A stretch of DNA of 64,000 bases from Angiostrongylus vasorum (taxonomy: Eukaryota; Nematoda; Chromadorea; Rhabditida; Metastrongylidae). A program made the translations under genes and the position numbers. A model generated the notes under the pieces. It did not search any database, had not been told where the DNA came from, and worked only from the letters and a program-made list of their open reading frames with translations. This document shows positions 49,456 through 58,312 of the stretch, piece after piece. The stretch spans positions 185,001-249,000 of the forward strand of contig JADANN010000060.1 of NCBI GenBank assembly GCA_018806985.1. Reading direction: 5' to 3'. Within the stretch, counting starts at the first letter, position 1, and each line of letters opens with the position of its first letter.

Positions 49456-52400
49456 ATGAGCATTTCTGAGGTAAGTTGAGTGGAATAAGTTAGGTTGTTT
49501 TATGTTTAGTATGCATGCCTATGTTGTTGACAATGTTTATTTCCAATACTTTTGATATCACAATTTTTCAGAAGGACTCCTATCCTCGTTTCACCAAGAA
49601 TAGTGACACACCGATTGGAAAGAGTTCAATCCCGTCTTGGCTCGATGAAATTCAGGATAATCGTAGGCTTAATCGAATAGATAAGGTGTGAATTGTTTTT
49701 TTTTCCCTTCTCCTAGTGTCATTTATTATCGTGGTGTTTTTAGTGGTATTTATCTGTGATTTCCATACTACTCTTCCGTACATCACAAGTTTCCACGTGA
49801 CTGTCTCGAATTGTGATTGCTTTGGTTCCTAAATATTCATGATTTATGCCAACATTCACACATTCTACTTTCGTTGTGATATTTCGTCGGCGATTTGTGC
49901 ACGGGTTGTGGGAACATATTATCATATCACGTGTTGTTCTCAAATGAAATCAGTGAGGTCACCATCGTACTCGGAGCCAAATATTCTAAGGTTTTTTGCT
50001 CCTATAATCCAATGTATTTCTGCTTGCACCTCGTCGTCAATGTTTGATCACATCATGTGTTTCTCAGTGGTGTTCTGTCGACTCTGACTCGTTTTCTTTT
50101 CATCGGATTGTTTTCGGCCAGCTTCGGGTCGCAGTTCTGCCTCCACGCCTCGGGCTTTGTTTGTTGTTGGAATACGGGTTCCACCTCGACAGCCATCCCG
50201 ACCCTTATTTACCTACCGAGTCTATTGAGTCTCGAAGCTACAGAGAGGTAGCACAATCGACTCACTATATTTGGTTGGCTCTTCCTCTCCTCGTAGCTGA
50301 TAGAATTATCGCTCTCACCATCCCTAAAGAAATCATTCCTTTACGATGAACACCCCACCGAAGTTTGCCACTTTTTATTTCAACAGTGTTGATTCGGACT
50401 CCTCATGTACGGATTCTGGATATTCCGATTCATCCGTTGCTTCGGAATTTTGGCAAGATGTCTTTTTATCAGGAGGTGTAAGTGGATTTTCATGCTTATA
50501 ATGTGAAACAATTCTCATTAGTCGTCTTCGTTGTATTTCACTTGATACCGCACCGTTAAAAATTATAGTAGGCAGTAAATAAAAAGGTTAAGACTGTGAT
50601 TTCAACTTCAGTCCCAACTTAACTTAGTTCATTGCCTATTTGGGATCCCCCAAATCAATCCCCTTGACGGGTGATCGCTGATAGCAATGATCGATAAAAT
50701 ACTAGCTGAGAGACCGGCGAAACGAAGGGCCCGCATGGTGTGGTGGTGAAGCGTTAGCTCCCGGAAAGGGTAATAGTGCATTGGTTCCTAACCGTATACA
50801 TCTGCGGTCCTGAGTTTTGCAAATATCTTGGCATCATCTTGGTTGTATTTCACATGATACCCTGCCATGAAGAATTATAGTAGGCAGTAAATAAAACGGT
50901 TAAGATTCTCATGAGTTTTTGAACCGATGGTAAGTCATATTCTACAATTGAAGCTTATTATCCGCTTCAAAAAAAAAGAGGTTGTTTTTTCTTCAGTACT
51001 GTGTTGCATTTGCTACTAAGCAGTGAATCGTTTTGTGGAATTGAATGCTGTACAAGTTGTGACAAGTTTCACACGAAGCATACTTCCAATTTCAATTTTC
51101 GCAGACTAAATGCACCGCAGTATTGGAAATAGAGAGAAGCTAAAAATCAGGACAAGCTTCTATAATGTTAGTGGCACCATCTTATCTCGTGTCGTGGAAC
51201 CATTTCTTTAAATGTTTGTTGTTCTGTCGTCGGAACCGGATCAACTTGTTTGCTATCGAATGTATCCCTACGGACGAGAAATGTTTTCCGAATTTTTTTG
51301 AGGTCTTTATATGATAGAATTCGCATTTAAAAAAGCATAAATGGTTTTGATATTCTAGGTGAAAAAGATCGTAAGAAAAGCGGAATGGCCGACTCGACAC
51401 GAAGTTCGGCGAGAGTTGTGGCGTGTTCTCTGTCATAGTAAGGATTACGATAGTAGCAAAGCTTTATATCGTTCCGAACTCGAAGAGACTGCTAGGAATG
51501 GAAGTAAGTGAACAGTAAAGGCATTTCATAGTTTCTTGGATTATTAAGCCAGAGACGTTAAGGAGTTGTTTGATCTCTGGCTGCAAGTTTCCGTTTTGTT
51601 TGTTCTTGTTGTGTACATTGCGTGATTAACATCTACAGCGAGTTTCATGCACAACTCTTTAGTGCTCTGGTAACATCCTTGCCCTTCCCTTAATAGCTTT
51701 TTAGCAGATTGAACTTTCTTTATCTGTTTTTCTTTCTTCTACTGCACTTTTTTGCTCAATTTACTTTGCCTTGGGCATTATGAAATGTCTAGATTCGGTT
51801 TTTTTTTCAGCCGTACTTACTTATTTGGATACTTGCATGGCCCGTTTCCACTGATTGTGCGGGCCCCAGCATAATTTCCCCTTTTTCCGAGTTTTGCCGG
51901 TTTAGCAGTTGTGGTTCTCTGGAATCCTGAAGTCAGCCTGGCCAAAGTCTGCCCCAGGTCATCTCCATCACAGGCAGTCACCGCCCTTGTGGATCAGAGG
52001 GAGACTTGCCACCACGCGACTAGTTCGATGCCAGGACCGTTGTGAATCCTGGTATTGGTTTACCCTGGGTTTCCTGATAGAAATGCCGGAATCCTTCTTA
52101 GCTTGCCTACTACTCTACTAGGAGATGAATTTCCCAGCTGTACATCGCAGCCCGACACCCTGGAACACCTCCAGGCTGCTATGAGGCGGTAAACCCTTGG
52201 GGGGGTTTTTTTCACCTATTGCTATTGAAGATCAAGTTTTCCAAAAATCTTGCATGACAGTATTAAGCTTTTTGAGCCAATAATTACCAATCTTACTTTT
52301 AGCGAAAGCGCACCAACCTCAATTTCTCTGCGAGGAAGGCGTAGTGGTGAACAACTTCGATTTGAACGAGCAAGGTGCAGTCCGATTGCTTCGCCTGCTC

Positions 52401-55400
52401 ACAGTAATTGAACAGTTACGTCCTGAAATCAGTTCTGCACCAGTAAGTATATCATGTTTCAAAATGTTCTTAATTGAGGTCATGGCAATAATTACCTTGC
52501 AAGTTCTCATTATCAGATGCTTTATCCGTTATGTGCTCTCATGCTTCACTACTTAGAAGACGACGACGTCTTTGCATGTGTGCAGCATCTACTTGTTTCT
52601 AAGGTAATTTGTTGTCTTTTCTTTTCCTTTCATCTGCTTCACCATTGCTTATGTGCTCGAGATTTATAGCCATTAAATTTTACGTTAGGTATTTCTTGCG
52701 CTTTTAGGGTTATTTAATGACCTCACCTGTACAGTGGTCTGCTTCATCCTACACTATTTTATCACTTCTAAAAAAGCACAAACCGCATGCATACGCAATG
52801 TTGAAACGGGAAATTGGCACCGCCGATGATTCAATATTGGTTAAAGCGGTACGTGAATCTGAAGTTCCTAGTTGCATTCTTCACAAGACTTTGTTAGTGT
52901 CTGTTTTTTTTTATTTTTCCAGCTCCGAGATTGGCTTTCATGGATCTTCAATGGACTTCCGTTAAATCATGTTGTACGAATCGTAGATTGTTATTTGGTA
53001 GAGGGTCATAAATTTGTCACCAGAGCAGCAATTGCTATAATTTACATGTGGGCAAAGTCATTAAAGGTATGGTTGTCTAGCTGGAACTTGTATTTGTAAT
53101 TCGATGTTTAACGCTTTTCTTTCCCTTAGTGTTCAGGACATTTCTAGAATCGTCCACATGAAGAAATGCATGGCAAATCTCAAGAAGAACGAATAGAAGC
53201 TGTTAAAATGGAGTTGGCGAATACAGCACAGCAGATACAGGTGCGACACACATAGCATGAAAAATACGTTTCTTCCTTATTTCCTTATTACTGCTTTCTA
53301 CAAGTGCCTTCTTTTATCATTAATTTGTTTGCAGGCGGCGTAACTTAAATAATGCTGTTGTTTTTTTAAAATAGTGCTCTTGTAGATCTCTGCGGAAAGC
53401 TTTATTCAAACAGCGACCCGTATCAGAAACTTACAAAGCTCGACAATAACGCGACTTCAAGCGCAGTTTGAGAATAAGGTTAGAGCCATGCGATGTCACT
53501 GTTTATTTCTATCACTTTTTCTACATTTTGCTCTTCATTCAATTTGCTGTTTGAAATTTCTTTCGAGGTAAATTTCAGTTACGTGAGGAAGTCAGTAGGC
53601 GGCAGTCGCAGAAACGAGGTTTGCCAAGGAGAACTGGTCATTTATACACTCAGCCATTTTCCTCAGTAATAGTTGGTCAAGGTATCTGCGCATCTATATC
53701 ACTTCATTAATATAATCTGTACAAATAGTTGTGATTGAAGGTATAGCATCAAGTTCTTGTTCGATATCTGATTTAGTTCTTAAGACATTCGCGACTGCCT
53801 GTAAATAATTCCGTCCTGCAACTTTATACACACATATTGCACTAATTGATGAAATCTATTATTTGAGGTCTAAGGGGCGCCTCTAGTGTAGTGGTCGGGC
53901 GCGCCCTGCAATACATATGGGTTGGATCCTCGCGCCCAAGGGTCGTCAAGTTTCTATCCTTCCGGGGTTGGCAAATTGGTACCAGACTTGTCTGGGAGGA
54001 TAGCAGGACTGGCTCGATACATCGGTAGGCCACCACGAGTCGTTGTAGAGACCAGATATGTATTCAGTCACATCCAACGATGCTTAATGAAGTCCAATGT
54101 ATGGCGCATGCCTCAGGGATTGATCAACAACGGAAGTTTTGCACTTTATTCCCTTTCTATTAGTGGAGTTTAAGTTGTTAGAATCTACACATTTTTTGCT
54201 ATCAAGGTGTAATTTCTCTTGCTCTGTAGCAATGAAATCTTAATTTTTCTGGACTAACGTTTCGCAAAACGTTTTTTTTTCTTTACTGTTGTTTTCGTTG
54301 AAACAGATATTTCGTGCAACAAGGTGATTTAGCACTTAGGATCCATTGTAAGTTGATTTTCATCCATACGATTATGCGGAAATAGCGGCCTCTTCCAACT
54401 TTGAACTGACATAGTTACGCTCAAAGTAGACGTTTTCAGTTGAAATAGAGACCACTACAATTTGTAAATGTTCCGAACAACTTTAGGAACTTAGTCGTTT
54501 TAAATAACCAACTTTACTTCCAAATAAATAGAATAAATTTCTCTTCTATAAGCTGGCTATGTTTTCAACAGTTTGCGAGGAACCAACTTCGGATTCTAAG
54601 TGTAGACAAGTGAAACTTCGTACCTCAAAACGAGATGATGTCACAGTTCCTGGTGATATTTGCGGCTACCACGCTTGTGTTAATTCTTTGGGAATTAATT
54701 GTTTCGTCAGTATTTCTACTAGCTTTTTGATTTCAACGAATTTAAACATGGTAGCAAAAAATCCAATTCTGTTATATAACTATGTCAAGTTTCATTTTCC
54801 TTAAGTGCGCTAGTTATCGAAATGCTACTGGTAGGTGTCGAAAAACCAGCACAGATTGATGTCTCTGATTTTAATAAAGAGCTTTTCGACTGCCATATTT
54901 ACGCTGTTAACGTTTTTTCTTTTCCATAGAGGCTGCCGCTGAAATCATGTCAGCGCTACCTCCTCGTCTCCAGCTGGAGACACCAAAGCTGTTGTTCCGA
55001 TTGAGCAATGATGGTGCAAGTTTTACTCATCTATGGAGCAAGTGGGTAGCACAACATTAGCACAGTATTAGACAGGATGAGTCTAGTTGTTGAATATCAA
55101 TATTTTCAGGATAGATTGTGCAGAACAGTCGCTAATACTGATAAGAACCACGAAGGGTGAGAAATTTGGCGCATATTGTAGTTCCTCGTGGGCAGAAAGG
55201 AATGATCGTCGTGAGCGCTCCAAGTCGAAGTATTTTGGCACAGGAGAATCCTTCATCTGGGTGCTCGATAGAGAGCTTGGACTTCCAATAATATATGGAT
55301 GGGTAGGAAATAACAATGAGAATGCCGATGCTTCTCCCCAAATGTTTATGGCAGCTGGTGACAGATTACTGGTGATTGGTTCCGGTGATGGCGATGCTAT

Positions 55401-55530
55401 ACGTATTTCTGAAGAACTAACGCATGGTATGTCCTCAGCATGTCGCACTTTTGGAAGCCCTGCTCTGGTCGTAAGTCGCAGTTTTGACATACACGAACTT
55501 GAAGTGTTCGATGTTCTTACTGGCTCATAA
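49456..55530 (+). CDS. TBC1D24/Skywalker orthologue: TBC domain plus TLDc domain (14 exons, 603 aa)
   Basis: TBC1D24 proteins act at synaptic vesicles/endosomes; Skywalker is a Rab35 regulator that binds phosphoinositides. Exons: 49456-49470, 49572-49685, 50135-50247 (uncertain), 50387-50477, 51359-51503, 52303-52442, 52517-52603, 52708-52848, 52923-53066, 53148-53240, 53386-53478, 53579-53681, 54930-55041, 55110-55530. All phases join and total 1812 nt. TBC part is roughly residues 115-350: EWPTRHEVRRELWRVL matches the human RGKVYQRL segment, then FDLNEQGAVRLLRLL, MLYPLCALMLHYLEDDDV, RDWLSWIFNGLPLNHV and DCYLVEGHKFVTR. TLDc part is roughly 430-603: GAYCSSSWAERN, YFGTGESFIWVL, MFMAAGDRLLVIGSGDGDAI and a closing ELEVFDV, as in human (GAYLSTDWSERN, FFGTGECFVF, MFMAGGSDCLIVGG). 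No canonical IxxDxxR arginine finger is seen, as in known TBC1D24. Introns carry B, C and A repeats. Confidence 0.93.
50528..50905 (+). repeat. Element B in a TBC1D24 intron, tail-body-tail
   Basis: A 3' tail (GTATTTCACTTGATACCG, TAGGCAGTAAATAAAAAGG) precedes a whole unit with the same tail again at 50842-50905; repeat period about 311 bases. Confidence 0.75.
51820..52207 (-). repeat. Element C in a TBC1D24 intron
   Basis: Contains GGGCCCCAGCATAATTTCC, GGCCAAAGTCTGCCCCAGGT and GTACATCGCAGCCCGACACC in the family order. Confidence 0.8.
53877..54140 (+). repeat. SINE A, full length, in a TBC1D24 intron
   Basis: A-box TAGTGTAGTGG, core AAATTGGTACCAGACTTGTC, CACATCCAACGATGCTTAAT, GATTGATCAAC. 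It lies in the intron between the 12th and 13th exons. Confidence 0.85.
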
Positions 55531-55658
55531 TTTTTCTTACCCTATCATTGGCATATTTTACCTATCTTCGTCATCTTTTCTCTTCTTGTTGCTTTTCTGT
55601 TGGGCTAATTTATACATGCGGAGCGATTAATAATGACTGTTCCACTTGTTCTCAACTT

Positions 55659-55664
55659 AATAAA
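55659..55664 (+). other. Polyadenylation signal of the TBC1D24-like gene
   Basis: AATAAA about 130 bases after the stop codon at 55530; a second AATAAA lies near 56066. Either could serve; the first is nearest. Confidence 0.4.
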
Positions 55665-56277
55665 CATCACCTGTCAGTTTCTGCCCTGTTATTGCTAGTG
55701 GAAATATTAGGCTCTTTATTGTGATGTCACATCTGCCTCGTTTATGTAACATTAGCTTCACATTGTTTTTATCCTTAGGAGTTGTATTTCACGGGTTTTG
55801 TATTGCAGTGGATCAGTACAATTCAGTGACATCGTACTGGCAATATTTCTTGTAACTTGTTTGTTCTTGTATAGTTAAAGCTTCGAAGTAATATAATGTT
55901 TAGTTTGCTTTCACAAATGCAATTCATCGTGTTATATCTTCGCTGCAATTGTAGCCTAATCTGAGAGGGAAAGGATATGAGATTAGCATTTGAATGTGTG
56001 GCTGAAAGTGCTGTTTTAATGTCGCGCTATATGTGGCTTTAATATACGATGCAACATCGTTGACAAATAAAGGATGATGTACGTCTCTGATGTTCCCACA
56101 TCTCAGAAGTTAATAGCACAAAATCTACGGTCTAGCCGTGACAATCATAGCATATACTGCCATAACCAAGTTAAAAGGCCATGACGAGTTTGGTAAGGAA
56201 ATCGAGTGGAATATCGCGGTAACTAGTAATCTTAGTGGTTGGTTTTATAAAACACTTTTATGTAAGAGAATTATCTA

Positions 56278-56432
56278 AAAAAGGCGAAACGAAGGACCCG
56301 CATGGGGTGATGAAGAACGCGTAAGCTCCCTGGAAAAGGTAACAGCTGTTCGATCTCCGCCGCAAACATCTGCAGTGTGGAGTTCTGCAAATATTTCAGC
56401 ATAGTTGTGGTTATATTTAAACATAATTCACT
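56278..56432 (+). repeat. Element B, partial
   Basis: AAAGGCGAAACGAAGGACCC, GCATGGGGTGATGAAGAACG, ...GAGTTCTGCAAATATTTCAG. Confidence 0.65.
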
Positions 56433-56445
56433 GTTTGCCTCAATG

Positions 56446-56535
56446 AGCAAACGTGAGGTTGTTATTACAGCATTTAGTAATTCATAATACCTGACGTTTC
56501 GGCAGTTTCCTTTCTTCAGAGCCTGGAAAGGTTAA
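56446..56535 (-). ncRNA. Hammerhead-like motif
   Basis: CTGAAGA at 56519-56513, then AGGAAACTGCC, GAAAC, GTCAGG, terminus AACAACCTCA at about 56450. Here a 2-bp stem III (AC...GT) with a following A is possible. Confidence 0.45.
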
Positions 56536-56687
56536 AATGACATGCAATCCACTCAGCTAAACACTCTCATAACCTCAGCAGATAAAAGTTGATACTTAAA
56601 TGTTCATTCGCATAGGTTTTAAACACTCACTGTCCCACTATTGTAATCCGACTTTCACCAGTCTACTTATTTCATTGCTAAACTAAC

Positions 56688-56760
56688 ACGAGGTTGATAA
56701 AGATCTTTACTCGGTAACGTTTCGACGCCTTCGTCTTCATCAGAGCCGATGGGCCGAGTC
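56688..56760 (-). ncRNA. Best hammerhead-like motif: CTGATGA - hairpin - GAAAC
   Basis: CTGATGA at 56743-56737 is a perfect match to the catalytic CUGAUGA box. A 4-bp stem (GACG-AAGG-CGTC, 56735-56724) and GAAA (56723-56720) follow, then TTATCAACCTCGTG. One extra A separates box and stem. It follows the PLE relic at 56990-57240 on the same strand. Confidence 0.5.
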
Positions 56761-56849
56761 GATGGTCCACAGTCGGTTGTGTTCTCAATATGATGCCATC
56801 CTCGTCGTTGAGGCAACCAGCGAAGTGCCGTCCACCATCGACTCGGATC

Positions 56850-56920
56850 ATCGTTTCTAAGGAAGGAAGACAAAGACGTAGAAACGTCAGCCGAATAAAT
56901 GTGTGGTAACAACCTTGAGT
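56850..56920 (+). ncRNA. Hammerhead-like motif, opposite orientation
   Basis: Plus strand GAAGACAAAGACGTAGAAAC then GTCAGC and terminus AACAACCTTGAG at about 56907. It faces the minus copy at 56688-56760 across some 90 bases. Confidence 0.35.
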
Positions 56921-56989
56921 AAGCTTACCAATGAAATGTTGTAGTCACCGTTTCGCTCTTTGTAAGCCTTCCAGTTATTCGGCGAAGAT

Positions 56990-57240
56990 CATCCGCACGG
57001 AGTCTCACATGGGCAAAAAATGTGCCTGGCTCAGGTCAGAAAATTAACCAGAGATATGGCGCGAAGTCATTCGTGATTACAAAGTACCAAAATCGCTTCG
57101 AGAGTTTTACGCGCCGATATTTTGGATTCCTGTGCCAGGATGGTGAGTTTTGCACTAAAATCTCCTCCATTGTGTCTTATGGGCATCAATTGGGCGAAAT
57201 CGTCGAAGCACCAGCTATTCTGGACTAATAAATGCTATAA
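56990..57240 (-). mobile_element. Penelope-like element relic (endonuclease C-terminus)
   Basis: Minus strand reads HNGGDFSAKLTILAQESK-like text then ISARKTLEA (57166-57098), followed by DNA nearly identical to the stretch after the 29.2-kb copy (ACTTCGCGCCATA, GAGCCAGGCAC, CCCATGTGAGA). Hammerhead-like cores follow at 56760-56688 and 56535-56446. Confidence 0.65.
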
Positions 57241-57394
57241 TAACAACCCCATATTAAAAATAAAGTCGATCCTGGGATTTGCTACATCTAAACCTACTTT
57301 CAAACCCTAGAAAAGTAGAGATGATTGCAGTGTTTATAGGTAGCTTGGAGACTGAAGGGCCGTTCATGGATCTTGGCATAAACGGCCTTATGCT

Positions 57395-57662
57395 GAAGGA
57401 AAAGTAAAAGGAAAAGCCCTCGACGTTGATCACTCCCTGGGGGAGTGCGCTATGCACATCATTGAGGTGATTAAATGCATATCTGGCCTTTGCAATGACT
57501 TGCCGTGGCCGAGCGATGTATCGATCCAGTGCTACTATCCTCCCTGGCAAGTCTGGTACCAATTTGCCGACACCGAAGGGACGGAGGATTTGGTGGGACT
57601 GGATCCCCGATCGATCTCATGTGCACAGCAGGACGCCTCTGACCACTGCGCTCCACGCGTTC
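57395..57662 (-). repeat. SINE A, full length
   Basis: Tail GGAAAAGTAAAAGGAAAAGC, core GGCAAGTCTGGTACCAATTT, head ACCACTGCGCTCCACGCG. Confidence 0.8.
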
Positions 57663-58300
57663 CGGCCTTATGCTAGGGATGATAATTTAAGATAGTGTTC
57701 GCATTCCTAAGTGATGTATAACGTAAAGATAGATGAATGGTGTCAAGCTGCAGTACTTCCCAGTGTGAACGGCACTCGGCCGATGTACTGACCATCCACT
57801 GCTGCTCAGATGTACCAGTCTGTTACTCGTTAATGTTTTCCAGCCATGTAACACTCCAATGATCATCATTATTAGTTACAATATGGTCGGTGTAATTCGG
57901 AATACCATACTTACAAACTACAGAAGCGTATGGTTCATGCTAATTTAGACCTATAAAGAAAAAACGAACGCATGTATTCTGAGAATGTTAGACCGGAAAT
58001 GTATTTTTCAGAAATATCAGACGCAAAGAATTCTTTAGAACTAATCAAGTAACTAACATTAAAGGAATGTTCTGCCCGAGAGCTGGTCCTGACCAGGGTC
58101 CTATGCGCTATATGCTAGGTGGGCGGAGTTGGTTGTCAGGGTGGGTCGTTAGAAAAAAGTTTCGCAGAGCCAGCAGTATCGATCATCCGAACATTTTCAC
58201 ATGATTCGTTTCTTTCATTCCATATTCGCGTTTTTTCTTTTTCGCTCCTCTTCATGACGAATTACTCTATTACAAAACTATATAACGGAAGTGTCTGATG

Positions 58301-58306
58301 TTTTAG
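58301..58306 (+). promoter_or_regulatory. Candidate trans-splice acceptor of the MPDU1-like mRNA
   Basis: TTTTAG ends at 58306, six bases before the ATG at 58313, a typical spacing for spliced-leader acceptors in nematodes. A GC-rich patch with a GGGCGG box lies 140-200 bases upstream (58,110-58,170). Confidence 0.45.
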
Positions 58307-58312
58307 TGGGTG

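Noticed and set aside
55083..55490. Long minus-strand open frame (135 codons)
   Set aside because: It is the antisense shadow of the TLDc exon of the TBC1D24-like gene.
57022..57228. Plus-strand open frame
   Set aside because: Antisense of the PLE relic, which reads convincingly on the minus strand.
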